The notes: generated by a model from the letters alone, not told the origin. A stretch of 64,000 nucleotides of DNA from Myxococcales bacterium (GCA_016794525.1 JAEUJY010000135.1:36578-100577), one strand, 5' to 3'; counted from the first letter of the stretch, positions 1-11,469 are shown. Numbers and translations: made by a program.

Positions 1-1344
<1,344 letters not shown>

Positions 1345-1446
1345 CGCGTCCGCGCGGCGGCCCGGGCCGGGCCGTCGCTGATCGTTCCGCGTCTGGTGAC
1401 GACCCGACGGCGACGTCCGCACAGCGCGCCGTCCGTGTGAGAGACT

Positions 1447-1453
1447 GGAAGGA
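1447..1453 (+). promoter_or_regulatory. Ribosome binding site deciding the start of the AAA ATPase
   Basis: GGAAGGA lies 7 nt before ATG 1461. The upstream in-frame GTG at 1437 has no comparable Shine-Dalgarno sequence, so ATG 1461 is the better start. Confidence 0.6.
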
Positions 1454-1460
1454 CCTGCCG

Positions 1461-3089
<1,629 letters not shown>

Positions 3090-3116
3090 AGTTCAGGCTC
3101 ACGCCAGGAGAACGCG

Positions 3117-3521
<405 letters not shown>

Positions 3522-3694
3522 CTCGGTCGTCGCGGCGCACGGCCCGTGTCCACCGGGGCCGTCGCGAGGAGCCGCGGATGCAAGGCAGCGGTGGGGCCCC
3601 GGCACCGCAGCGTACGTCGGTACGCGAGGATGACGGGGGGGACCGATAACGCAGCAGACGCGGCCCGCAGCAGGCCCCCACGAGAGGACCCCAG

Positions 3695-3910
3695 ATGCGC
3701 AAGCAGGATATCGAGATCACCATCAGCCCGACCGGTGAGGTCACCTTCACCGCCAAGGGCATCAAGGGATCCAGCTGCCTGGACGAGACCAAGTTCCTCG
3801 AGCAGGCGCTGGGCGGCGGCGTGCTGGACCAGCAGAAGACCGGCGAATACTACGAACAATCAGAGGGTTACGTCTCGACCTGGGCCGGCAGCGACGGCAA
3901 GGACGACTGA
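3695..3910 (+). CDS. DUF2997 family small protein
   Basis: 71 residues with the DUF2997 pattern: a beta hairpin IEITISPTGEVTFTAKGIKG, then a conserved Cys (SSCLDETKFLEQALGG) and an acidic Tyr-rich end. GAGAGGA stands upstream of ATG 3695. It follows the Ycf35 gene after 173 nt in the same direction. That spacer carries no gene, only a small dyad around 3610 (CGTAC/GTACG). DUF2997 genes are commonly next to DUF1257 and Ycf46-like genes; the function is unknown. Confidence 0.8.
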   Translation: MRKQDIEITISPTGEVTFTAKGIKGSSCLDETKFLEQALGGGVLDQQKTGEYYEQSEGYVSTWAGSDGKDD

Positions 3911-4002
3911 CCGGCGCGACGCGCGGTTCGGGGGGGCCTGCGGGGGCCGCGGCAGGGGGACCCGCTGGTGGGAAGGTTGGGCGGTCTGATCGCGTACAAT
4001 GG

Positions 4003-4689
4003 GTGAACGCCTCACCCGGCTGGAGCCTCGTGTCCAACAACGAAGACGAAGAACTCGACGACCTCGCGAGTCTCCCGCCCGAGCAGCTCTCGGACGAGCT
4101 GGCCCGGGACATCGCGAAGCGCTGGGATCCCGAGCGGCTGCTGAAGCTGGTCGCGGCGCGCGCCGGCAAGGGCGAGCAGCTCGACCACTCGCTGCGGCAG
4201 CGCTACGAGCAGAAGCTCGGCGTCGACCTCGGCCACGTCCGGGTGTTCACCGGCACCTTCGCCGAGGAGTTCAACCGGCAGCGCAACGCCGACGCCGTGA
4301 CGATCGGCGGCACCGGCATGATCCTCATGGGCAACTCGACCGACCGGTCGATGGCGACCGCCGACGGGCAGGCGCTCTTGGCCCACGAGCTGACCCACGT
4401 CGCCCAGGCCGAGAAGGGCGTCCACCGCGCCGGCCGCAGCTCCGACCTGGTGCTGGCCAGCGAGGAGCACGAGGCCGAGGCCGAGGCGGCCGAGGCGGAG
4501 GCGGCGGCCGAGCACAAGGGCGAGGCCCAGACCCAGGGCGCGGGCCACGCCAAGCACGAGCAGGCCGCGGCGAAGAAGCAGAACTCCGAGAAGCTGAAGG
4601 AAGAGATCAAGGAGAAGGTCCTCGAGATGCTGGGCGAGTGGGGGCGGGTGGAGGAGATGCGCTCGGGCCAGGCGATGCGGCGCCCGTGA
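4003..4689 (+). CDS. DUF4157 (eCIS-core-type) protein with HExxH motif
   Basis: 228 residues from GTG 4003. A second GTG at 4030, behind GGAG, is an equally possible start. The central part reads YEQKLGVDLGHVRVFTG, then about 45 residues later LLAHELTHVAQ (HELTH at residues 128-132), the hallmark of DUF4157, a metallopeptidase-like domain enriched near extracellular contractile injection systems and in large secreted toxins. The C-terminal third is a Glu/Ala/Lys-rich helical tail. No signal peptide is seen. It lies about 90 nt after the DUF2997 gene on the same strand and before a pentapeptide-repeat gene. Activity is not proven: DUF4157 proteins keep the HExxH but their hydrolytic role is unsettled. 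No phage-tail-like structural genes are in the window. Confidence 0.85.
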   Translation: MNASPGWSLVSNNEDEELDDLASLPPEQLSDELARDIAKRWDPERLLKLVAARAGKGEQLDHSLRQRYEQKLGVDLGHVRVFTGTFAEEFNRQRNADAVTIGGTGMILMGNSTDRSMATADGQALLAHELTHVAQAEKGVHRAGRSSDLVLASEEHEAEAEAAEAEAAAEHKGEAQTQGAGHAKHEQAAAKKQNSEKLKEEIKEKVLEMLGEWGRVEEMRSGQAMRRP

Positions 4690-4809
4690 TCGCCCGGCAC
4701 CCGTCGCGGGTGCGCGCGTCCACGATCGAAGCGGCGGCGGCGACTCGCGGGGCGCCGCGATTCGCGGTACCGTCGAAGACGATGTCGATCTCGAGCCGCC
4801 CGGTGCGCC

Positions 4810-5490
4810 ATGGCTGACAGCTCCGCCGACGCTGGCGTGGTCCAGTCGCGGTTCCAGCTCGAGCGGCTGGTCGCGGACGACGAGCTGACCGGTCGCCAGA
4901 TCGTCGGGTTCGCCGCCCGCGGCGCGCTGCTGCGCGGGCTCGATCTCGACGGCGTCACGATCGAGCGCCTCGACCTGCAGGAGGCGATCGGCGACGACGC
5001 CCGCCTCGAGCGCGCCCAGCTCAAGCAGACCGACTTCCGCCGCTCGCGCTGGACCGGCGCGCTGTGGAACCGGGTGCAGGTCGCCGAGTGCGACCTCACC
5101 GAGATCCAGTTCCGCGGCGCCCAGCTGTTGCGGTGCGAGCTGGGCCCGGTGCGGATGGCCAAGGCCAGCTTCCACAAGGCCCGGCTGATGTCGACGACGT
5201 TCAAGCAGTCGGAGCTGTACTCGGCGGACTTCTCGGGCGCGGTGCTGACCAAGGTGGTGTTCGACGGCTACGACGGCTCGACGGTGTCGCTGTCGCGCAC
5301 CGACTGGACCGGCGCCGCGCTGTGCGAGGTCGACTTCCGCCGCGCCAACCTCTACGGCGCGGTGTTCCGCGAGGCCGTGCTGTTCAAGTGCGACCTGCGC
5401 GGCGTCGGCCTGTCCAGCGCCGATCTGCGCGGCGCGCGCCTGGTGGGGTGCACCACCGCCGGCGCCGACCTCGACGGCGCCGAGCTGTGA
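4810..5490 (+). CDS. Pentapeptide-repeat protein
   Basis: 226 residues with repeated A(D/N/R)LxG-type pentapeptides from about residue 35 to the end, for example ADFSGAVLTKVVF, VDFRRANLYGAVF and SADLRGARLVGC. These predict a right-handed quadrilateral beta helix. About 45 N-terminal residues are not repetitive. There is no signal peptide. It ends seven bases before a double-hairpin element. Pentapeptide proteins include gyrase-protecting DNA mimics and eCIS or type VI linked scaffolds; which applies cannot be said. Its place after the DUF4157 gene suggests membership of the same group. Confidence 0.85.
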   Translation: MADSSADAGVVQSRFQLERLVADDELTGRQIVGFAARGALLRGLDLDGVTIERLDLQEAIGDDARLERAQLKQTDFRRSRWTGALWNRVQVAECDLTEIQFRGAQLLRCELGPVRMAKASFHKARLMSTTFKQSELYSADFSGAVLTKVVFDGYDGSTVSLSRTDWTGAALCEVDFRRANLYGAVFREAVLFKCDLRGVGLSSADLRGARLVGCTTAGADLDGAEL

Positions 5491-5496
5491 TCCAGA

Positions 5497-5560
5497 GAGG
5501 GTCTTTCGCAAAGACCCTCCCCCACAAGACGTGGGGCCCCCACCCGAAACGGCAGAACGT
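5497..5560 (+). repeat. Dispersed double-hairpin intergenic element, copy A
   Basis: Hairpin 1 is a perfect 10-bp stem (GAGGGTCTTT at 5497-5506, loop CGC, AAAGACCCTC at 5510-5519). Hairpin 2 is CCCCAC/GTGGGG (5520-5525 with 5531-5536). The conserved tail CACCCGAAACGGCAGA follows. It begins 7 nt after the pentapeptide gene stop and could end transcription, although no T-run follows. Other copies: 10172-10337, 27989-28046 and 42153-42224. Confidence 0.8.
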
Positions 5561-5722
5561 TCAGCGCAGGGTATCGCTCGATCCATACACCTCTTCTTCC
5601 TGCCCAGGGCCCCACCCGAAACAGCAGAACGTTCAGCGCAGGGTATCGCTCGATCCATACACCTCTTCTTCCTGCACAGGGCCCCACCCGAAACGCGAGA
5701 ACGTTCAGCGCAGGGTAGCGAT
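5535..5722 (+). repeat. 72-bp tandem repeat, 2.6 copies
   Basis: Three copies start at 5535, 5607 and 5679 with an exact 72-bp period. The core AACGTTCAGCGCAGGG recurs at 5556, 5628 and 5700. Each unit starts with the GGGCCCCACCCGAAAC tail of the double-hairpin element, so a piece of that element seems to have been duplicated in tandem. Copies differ at only a few positions. No coding sense is evident. Confidence 0.85.
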
Positions 5723-5753
5723 TGACCCGGCACCCACCACCGCGAGAGCTGCA

Positions 5754-6413
5754 ATGCCGACCCGACCTGACCTTCGCGACATCACCACCGGCGTCAAGGA
5801 CGCCCTCGCCGACTGCGATCGCGACACGCTGCTCGACATCCTCACCTTCGTGATGAAGGAGTACGTGGTCGACGGCCCGCCGCCGATGCTGATGCACCAG
5901 ACCGAGTCGTTCGCCGACCTCAACCGGCTGACGTTCGCGCAGCTGATCATCGCGCTGCAGACCCGCCTCGACCTGCCCGAGCTGGGGCTGTTCGCCGTCG
6001 ACGGCGAGCAGGTCTCCGTGCGGATCGGCGGGGTGATGCAGGCGCTCGGGCGCGGCCCCGCCGCCGCGGCCCCCGCGGCCGAGCTGCCCCGACCGTCGGC
6101 CGGCGTGCGCGTCGTCGAGACGCCGACCCGCCCCGCGCCGTCGGCGGCGCCCGCCGCGCCGATGCCGCCGGGGGCGATGGTCACCGAGCGCGCCGCGCCG
6201 CCGCCGGCCCGCGGCCTGTCGCTGCGCGGTCGGCCGGGCGGGGCGATGGCCGCCGAGGGCGGCGACGCCGCGCCGCCCCCAGCCGCCGCCCCGGCGCCGG
6301 CCCCCGCGGCACCGGCGGCCGCGGCGCCCCCGGCGACGCCCGAGCGGCGCGACGACCCCGCGGCGAGCGGCGACGACGCCTCGGCGCGCTTCTCGCTCCT
6401 GGAGCTCGACTGA
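5754..6413 (+). CDS. Hypothetical protein with Ala/Pro-rich C-terminal half
   Basis: 219 residues from ATG 5754. The N-terminal 100 residues form a compact-looking helical region (LRDITTGVKDALADCDRD, then FADLNRLTFAQLIIALQTRL) ending in a short beta-like piece. The rest is a disordered Ala/Pro/Gly-rich region ending ARFSLLELD. I do not recognise the family. There is no signal peptide or membrane segment. The stop overlaps the start of the next gene (TGATG), so the two are translationally coupled. High GC third positions and the coupling make it a real gene. Confidence 0.75.
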   Translation: MPTRPDLRDITTGVKDALADCDRDTLLDILTFVMKEYVVDGPPPMLMHQTESFADLNRLTFAQLIIALQTRLDLPELGLFAVDGEQVSVRIGGVMQALGRGPAAAAPAAELPRPSAGVRVVETPTRPAPSAAPAAPMPPGAMVTERAAPPPARGLSLRGRPGGAMAAEGGDAAPPPAAAPAPAPAAPAAAAPPATPERRDDPAASGDDASARFSLLELD

Positions 6414-6838
6414 TGTCGGCGGTCGCGCGGCGGTACTACGCGCGTGGCGTCCAGGCGATCGGCTCGGGCGAGCTGCAGATCGCCGTCGAGCAGCTCCAGG
6501 CCGCGGTGGATCTCGCACCGAACTTCGGCGACGCCCGGGTCGCCTTCGCGGTGGCGCTCGCCAAGTTCGGCGACGCGCCGCGGGCGGCCAACGTCGTGCG
6601 CACCGGGCTCGGGCGCGCGGTGTCGCCGGTGGGCGTGGCCGCGCTGTGGGCGACGCTGGGGGACGTGCTGACGCTGTCGGGCGACTTCTTCGGCGCCGAG
6701 GAGGCGTTCCGTCAGGCCGCTACGCACCCCGACTTCGCGGTGCGCGCGGCCGCCGGGCTGGCCCGGGTCTACGCCAAGCTCGGGCGCTACCCCGACGCCG
6801 TCGCGCAGCTCAAGCGCGCCGCGGCCGGCTCGGTCTGA
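6413..6838 (+). CDS. TPR-repeat protein
   Basis: 141 residues made of about three tetratricopeptide-like helix pairs: a first unit YARGVQAIGSGELQIAVEQL, a middle one around GDFFGAEEAFRQA, and a last around LGRYPDAVAQLKRA. It starts inside the stop of the upstream unknown gene and ends 1 nt before the end of the convergent phosphatase gene. No signal peptide, so cytoplasmic. Probably a protein-interaction scaffold working with the upstream product. Confidence 0.78.
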   Translation: MSAVARRYYARGVQAIGSGELQIAVEQLQAAVDLAPNFGDARVAFAVALAKFGDAPRAANVVRTGLGRAVSPVGVAALWATLGDVLTLSGDFFGAEEAFRQAATHPDFAVRAAAGLARVYAKLGRYPDAVAQLKRAAAGSV

Positions 6839-6839
6839 C

Positions 6840-7646
6840 TCAATACGCCTGCTGGTAGCCGTAGTGCGGCTGCGGCGCGGCCCACAGCGTGTCGAAGAAC
6901 GCCTGGGTCAGCACGACGGTGATGTTGTCGGTGCCGCCGTTGTTGTTGGCGGCGCGCACGAGGTTCTCGGCGGTGACCTCGAGCGGATCGCCGGCGGTCA
7001 TGATCTCGCGGATCATCCAGTCGTCGACGAGGTCCGACAGGCCGTCGCAGCACAAGAGGAAGATGTCGCCGTGCTCGATCTGCAGCGCGTTGTGCTCGAT
7101 CTCGACCGCGGCGTCGAGGCCGACCGCGCGGATGATGACGTTGGAGGTCGCCGGCCCGAGCTGACCCACCAGATCGGGGCGGTCCTGGTACAGGTTGCGC
7201 AGCGAGTGGTCGCGGGTGATCGGGTGGAACTGGCCCTGGCGCAGCAGGTAGCCGCGCGAGTCGCCGCAGTGGGCGATGTGCGCCGTCGCGCCCTCGATGC
7301 GCAGGCCGACGGCGGTGGTGCCCATGCCGTGGCAGGTCGGATCGACCTGGGCCCGCTGGAACACGGCCGCGTTGGCCGCCTTCATCGCCGCCACCAGCGG
7401 ATCCTGCCCCGGGGCGGGGCGCGGGTCGCCGGTCTTCATCGCGTGGACGATGGTGCGGATCGCGATGTCCGAGGCGACCTGGCCGGAGGCGTGGCCGCCC
7501 ATCCCGTCGCACACCAGGTACATCCCGAGGAAGTCGTCGAAGTACATCGCGTCCTCGTTCTGCGTGCGCTGCACACCTACATCGGTGCGACCGACACCAC
7601 GCATCACGAACGGCTCGACCGGGATGATCTTGGGCTCGGGAGTCAT
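6840..7646 (-). CDS. PP2C-family Ser/Thr protein phosphatase
   Basis: 268 residues. PPM/PP2C motifs in order: RTDVGVQRTQNEDAMYF (Asp near the N-terminus), YLVCDGMGGHASGQVAS (metal-binding DGMGG), TAHIAHCGDSRGYLL, and near the end LLCCDGLSDLV and NNNGGTDNITVVL. All metal-ligand Asp residues appear present, so it should be an active Mn/Mg-dependent phosphatase of about the usual 240-270 residues. It lies downstream of, and in the same direction as, a Ser/Thr kinase and an unknown gene, so the pair probably forms a kinase/phosphatase switch. It may also act on the other kinases in the window. Confidence 0.92.
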   Translation of the reverse strand: MTPEPKIIPVEPFVMRGVGRTDVGVQRTQNEDAMYFDDFLGMYLVCDGMGGHASGQVASDIAIRTIVHAMKTGDPRPAPGQDPLVAAMKAANAAVFQRAQVDPTCHGMGTTAVGLRIEGATAHIAHCGDSRGYLLRQGQFHPITRDHSLRNLYQDRPDLVGQLGPATSNVIIRAVGLDAAVEIEHNALQIEHGDIFLLCCDGLSDLVDDWMIREIMTAGDPLEVTAENLVRAANNNGGTDNITVVLTQAFFDTLWAAPQPHYGYQQAY

Positions 7647-7716
7647 GAACGCCTCGGCTGGCCAGCGGCCGGCCCGCTCATCGTACGGATCGGGGCCGAT
7701 CGATCTTCCCTCGGCG

Positions 7717-8505
7717 TCACGACGATCTCCGCTGGTGACGGATCGCCTTGGCCGTCGCGACCGTCTCGGCCCACGGCGGGGCGGTGATCTCGCGGAACTC
7801 GGCGTGGGCCGCGCGCGCGTCCGCCGCCAGCGCCAGGCGCTCGACGGGCTCGGGGCGCCAGTCCAGCGCCGCCAGGACCTCGCGGTGGCCGTCGGTCGGC
7901 TGGTCGCTCTCGTCGTCGGGGGCGGTGAGCTGGATCGTGAACTCGGTCTCGGGCCGGTACAGGTCGCGCAAGACCGCCTGCGGCGCCGCGTCCGCGAGCG
8001 CCGCCTCGACCTCGCGGTCGAGCCCGTACTCGCGGGGCTCGCCGATCGTCGCCATCTCTTCCTCGTTCGGGACGCGGACCGCCAGGATCGACGGGTCGAG
8101 CACCGGGGTCGGCGGCACGATGGGGCGGACGTCGTAGCGCTGGTGGCGCTCGAGCAGGTCGTACATCCATGGGAAGATCGACGCTGCCACGGCGGCGACC
8201 CGCTTCTTGCGCTCGGCGGCCTCGGCCGCCAGTTGGCCCTCGTCCAGGTCCTCGCCGAAGCCTAGCAGTGGGACTTGCTCCCGCGTCCCCGCCGCCTGCT
8301 CCTCGACCACCATCGCGCTCGGGCGCGCGAACCAGCTCTCGAGCTCGGCGCGCACCGCGGGGTCGAGGTTGCGCTCGAGCTCCTCGAGCTCGGCGGGGCT
8401 GCGCGTCAGCACGTCCTTCGCGCGCAGGTCGCTGCGCGCGGCCGGTGGGCCGGGCTCGACGTCGGTGGGGGCCGGCGTCGTCAGGTCGTCGTCGTCGGGC
8501 GTCAT
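7717..8505 (-). CDS. Hypothetical protein between kinase and phosphatase
   Basis: 262 residues. The ATG at 8505-8503 overlaps the kinase stop by one base (TGATG), a strong sign that the gene is real and coupled. The product begins with an acidic Asp/Thr-rich stretch (MTPDDDDLTTPAPTD) and contains helical Glu/Arg-rich regions (SPAELEELERNLDPAVRAEL) without signal peptide, membrane span or recognised domain. Its position between kinase and PP2C genes suggests a substrate or regulator, with Thr in the first 12 residues as candidate phospho-sites. Function unknown. Confidence 0.75.
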   Translation of the reverse strand: MTPDDDDLTTPAPTDVEPGPPAARSDLRAKDVLTRSPAELEELERNLDPAVRAELESWFARPSAMVVEEQAAGTREQVPLLGFGEDLDEGQLAAEAAERKKRVAAVAASIFPWMYDLLERHQRYDVRPIVPPTPVLDPSILAVRVPNEEEMATIGEPREYGLDREVEAALADAAPQAVLRDLYRPETEFTIQLTAPDDESDQPTDGHREVLAALDWRPEPVERLALAADARAAHAEFREITAPPWAETVATAKAIRHQRRSS

Positions 8506-10130
8506 CAGAGCTGGAGGACGATGACGTACGCGAGCGCGCCGACCGCGGCGCCGACGAGGATGCTGCCGATCCAGAAGCCGGTCGACGCGCCGGCGGCGGC
8601 CGGGGCAGCGCCGGGGCCGCTCGCCGCGGCGGCGGGGCCGCCCTGCGCGAACGACACCACGCCCTCGGTCGGCTGCAGCATCATGGTCTTCTGGGGGCCG
8701 GCCTGCGGCGGTCCGCCCGGCGCGCCCGGGTAGGGGGCCGCGCCCGGCGGCGTTCCCATCGGCATGCCCTGGGGCATGCCCTGCGGCGGCATGCCGGGCG
8801 GCGGCGCCATCGGCGACGGTCCACCGGGCGGCATCATCACCGGCGACAGGCCGGCGATCATCGTCTTCTGGGCGTGGCCGGCGGGCTGGTAGCCACCCGG
8901 CCCGGCCGGCGGGGCCGCGGGGGGCGGATAGCCACCCGGCGCGCCAGGCGGCGGACCGCCGGGCCCGCCCGGATACCCGGGGGCGGGCATGCCCGCGATC
9001 ATCGTCTTCTGGGCGGCACCCGCGCCCGCGGCGTTGGGGTTCCAGCCAGGGGCGCCCGGGGGCGGGCCGGCCGGCGGGGGCATCTGCTGCGGGTTCCAGC
9101 CAGGGGCGCCCGGCGGCGGGCCCATCCCGGGCGGCATCATGCCCGGCGGCGGGGCCATGCCGGGCGGCATCATGCCCGGCGGCGGGGCCATACCCGGCGG
9201 CATCTGCGGGCCACCCGGCATGCCGGGGCCCGGGGCGATCATCGTCTTGGGGACGCCACCACCGCCGACGTTGATGCCCACGCCGCCCGACAGCTCGGCG
9301 AACACCTGCTGGCAGTGCTGCATCATCTCGCCGGCCGACTGGTAACGGCGGCTGGGCTCCTTGTCGAGCGCCTTCTTGATGACGTTCTGCACGCTCGGCG
9401 GCACCGAGGGCGGCATCGGCGGCACCTCGCTGCGGAGGTGCATCTGCAGCACGGTCATCGGGTTGTCGTCGTTGAACGGCACCCGCCCGGTCAGCATCTC
9501 GTAGCCGAGGATGCCGAGCGCGTAGAGGTCCGAGCGCGCGTCGAGCGGCAGGCCGCGGCCTTGCTCGGGCGACATGTACTGCGGCGTGCCGAAGACCACG
9601 CCGGCCTGGGTCTTCATCTGCCCGCCCTCTTGCAGCAGCTTCGCCACCGAGAAGTCGAGCAGCTTCACGAAGTCGGGCGAGCCCGCCATGTTCAGCAGGA
9701 ACACGTTGTCGGGCTTGATGTCGCGGTGGATGATGCCGATCGCGTGGGCCTCGGCGAGCGAGGCGCAGCACTGGATCAGGATCTTCATCACCCGGTTCGC
9801 GGGCATCGGCTGGTTGTTGATCGCCGCCCGGAGGACGTTCCCCTCGAGGAACTCCATCGTCATGAAGAACCGGCCATCGGAGGTCTGGCCGAAGTCGAAC
9901 ATGCGGATCGTGTTGGGGTGCTGCAGGCGCGAGCACGCCTTCGCTTCGTTGGAGAAGCGCTGCACCCACTGCTGATCCGACGCCATCTGCGGGTTCAGCA
10001 CCTTGATCGCGATGACGCGGTCGATCGAAACCTGGCGCGCTTTGTAGACGACACCCATCCCACCCTCGCCGATGCGAGCCAGGATCTCGTAGCGTCCATC
10101 GAAGACTTTGCCGACTAGAGGGTCATGCAC
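8505..10130 (-). CDS. Membrane-anchored Hanks-type Ser/Thr protein kinase
   Basis: 541 residues. The N-terminal kinase domain (about 14-280) has Gly loop GEGGMGVVY at 21-29, Lys43 and catalytic HRDIKPDN from 135. The usual DFG is DFS at 159-161. Next come about 200 Pro/Gly/Met-rich residues holding four copies of a (Q/P)KTM(I/M) motif, then one transmembrane helix at the extreme C-terminus (GFWIGSILVGAAVGALAYVI). Kinase faces the cytoplasm. The ATG at 10130 is followed at once by the domain. It is coupled to an unknown gene and then a PP2C gene, so autophosphorylation is probably reversed by the neighbour. The KTM threonines are candidate autophosphorylation sites (inference). Confidence 0.93.
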   Translation of the reverse strand: MHDPLVGKVFDGRYEILARIGEGGMGVVYKARQVSIDRVIAIKVLNPQMASDQQWVQRFSNEAKACSRLQHPNTIRMFDFGQTSDGRFFMTMEFLEGNVLRAAINNQPMPANRVMKILIQCCASLAEAHAIGIIHRDIKPDNVFLLNMAGSPDFVKLLDFSVAKLLQEGGQMKTQAGVVFGTPQYMSPEQGRGLPLDARSDLYALGILGYEMLTGRVPFNDDNPMTVLQMHLRSEVPPMPPSVPPSVQNVIKKALDKEPSRRYQSAGEMMQHCQQVFAELSGGVGINVGGGGVPKTMIAPGPGMPGGPQMPPGMAPPPGMMPPGMAPPPGMMPPGMGPPPGAPGWNPQQMPPPAGPPPGAPGWNPNAAGAGAAQKTMIAGMPAPGYPGGPGGPPPGAPGGYPPPAAPPAGPGGYQPAGHAQKTMIAGLSPVMMPPGGPSPMAPPPGMPPQGMPQGMPMGTPPGAAPYPGAPGGPPQAGPQKTMMLQPTEGVVSFAQGGPAAAASGPGAAPAAAGASTGFWIGSILVGAAVGALAYVIVLQL

Positions 10131-10171
10131 GTCGGTTGACTACCAGGTTGTGGGGGATGTGCCGCCGGGTC

Positions 10172-10337
10172 GCGTTCGGGCGTCTCGCGTTCAGGCGTCT
10201 CGCGTTTCGGGTGGGGGCCCCACGTCGTGTGGGGGAGGGCGTTTCGAAAGCCCCTCCAAGGTCATGGGGCCAGGCGTCTCGCGTTTCGGGTGGCGGCCCC
10301 ACGTCTTGTGGGGGAGGGTCTTTTCGAAAGCCCTCTC
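10172..10337 (-). repeat. Dispersed double-hairpin element, two tandem copies (B1, B2)
   Basis: Two minus-strand copies spaced 79 bp. B2 has hairpin 1 at 10337-10314 and hairpin 2 GTGGGG/CCCCAC (10297-10302 with 10308-10313), with a loop identical to copy A. B1 has hairpin 1 at 10256-10235 and hairpin 2 at 10218-10234. Each is followed by the CCCGAAACGCGAGACGCC-type tail, which in B1 runs into a 15-bp mini-repeat (10172-10201). B2 starts 9 nt after the stop of the lipoprotein gene at 10347. The rest of the 216-nt gap up to the kinase start carries no gene. Confidence 0.8.
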
Positions 10338-10346
10338 AAAATCACC

Positions 10347-11420
10347 TCACGGCGCGCTGAGCCGCACCGGGTTGTTCGGGATCAGCTTGGAGGCGTCGAT
10401 CTTCACCTTGGCCACCGAGGACTTCTTGGTGACCTTCGACAGCTTGAACTCGGAGCCGCGGATCGGCTTGTCGTTGGAGTCGAGCAGCACGCCCTTCCAG
10501 CCGCGATCGACGCCGTCGTCGGTGCCGATGTTGATCGTGATCTGGATGCCGCTACCGCCGGCGTCGGCCTGGACGTCGGTCACCTCGCCGAGGCGATCCG
10601 GCGGCTTGTAGCCGTCGCAGTTCGGGTTGCCCGGATCGATCTTGGCCGGATCGCACGGCGGCCAGTTCGACGGCTTGCACATCGCGAACTTGCGGTCGGG
10701 CGGCTGCGGGCACGGCATCGTCTTCAGACAGGCCGGGATGTTCGGGTCCGGCGGCGTCGGGCACTGGCCGGCGCAGCCGGGCCAGGTCGGATCGACCGGC
10801 ACCGGGCACTTGGTGGCGCAGTCGGGGTTCTTCTTGTCGAAGGCCGCGAGGTCGCACGGCTTGACCGGCTCGGGCACGGCCGGCAGCTTGGGCGGGTCGA
10901 GGATCTCGACCGCGAGCCAGTCGAACGTCTCGACGGTCAGCTCCTTCCAGTCGGCGGTGAGCGTGTAGCGACCGGCGTCGCCGCGCTCCGACGCGTAGAT
11001 CTGGATGAACAGCTTGCCCCGGATGTTCTCGAGGGTGAGGTTCTTGGTGGTCTTGCGCGAGTGCTTGCGCTTGTTGGGCTTGGCCTCGGTGAGCAGCCGG
11101 CCCCACTCGTTGTAGACGGCGATCGACAGGTCGAGGCCCGGGCGCGGCGGGGTCCAGCGCAGGCGCAGGCCGAGGGTGCCGACCTTGTCCTTGGGCAGGT
11201 CGAGGACCTTCCAGTCGACGCGATCGCCACCCGGGTAGGTGACGATGCCGCGCGCCTTGGCCTCGTTGTTCTCGAGCTTCATCTCCTGGGCGCCTTTGTT
11301 GCGCCCGTCTTCGCCCGTGTGGGAGTCCTGGGGGACGTTCTTCGCGCACGCGGAGACGAGGAAACACGCCGCGACCGCGGCGGCGACGATCAGGCGTGGT
11401 CGCCTGGAAACCCGAGCCAT
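10347..11420 (-). CDS. Lipoprotein with Cys/Pro-rich centre, paralogue 1
   Basis: 357 residues from ATG 11420. A signal peptide ends in lipobox LVSAC, giving a lipid-anchored envelope protein. An N-domain (containing GIVTYPGGDRVDWKVLDLPK) looks beta-rich. The centre carries about a dozen Cys in Pro-rich NPDC / PDPNIPAC / NPNC-type motifs, probably disulfide-bonded. The C-terminal 85 residues (EVTDVQ... IGTDDGVDRGWKGVLLD) look like a small beta domain of the FlgT-C or MreC sort. A paralogue lies 49 nt upstream on the same strand with the same architecture. Function unknown; a structural or cell-surface role is a guess. Confidence 0.85.
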   Translation of the reverse strand: MARVSRRPRLIVAAAVAACFLVSACAKNVPQDSHTGEDGRNKGAQEMKLENNEAKARGIVTYPGGDRVDWKVLDLPKDKVGTLGLRLRWTPPRPGLDLSIAVYNEWGRLLTEAKPNKRKHSRKTTKNLTLENIRGKLFIQIYASERGDAGRYTLTADWKELTVETFDWLAVEILDPPKLPAVPEPVKPCDLAAFDKKNPDCATKCPVPVDPTWPGCAGQCPTPPDPNIPACLKTMPCPQPPDRKFAMCKPSNWPPCDPAKIDPGNPNCDGYKPPDRLGEVTDVQADAGGSGIQITINIGTDDGVDRGWKGVLLDSNDKPIRGSEFKLSKVTKKSSVAKVKIDASKLIPNNPVRLSAP

Positions 11421-11469
11421 GGCGGGATCGTGCGTCGAAACGCGGGGCCGGCGCAAGGCCCCCTTCGTA

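Noticed and set aside
1437..1460. GTG start for the AAA ATPase
   Set aside because: No ribosome site before it, while GGAAGGA precedes ATG 1461 at good spacing.
5535..5722. CRISPR array
   Set aside because: The 72-bp units are contiguous tandem copies without unique spacers, and no cas gene is near.
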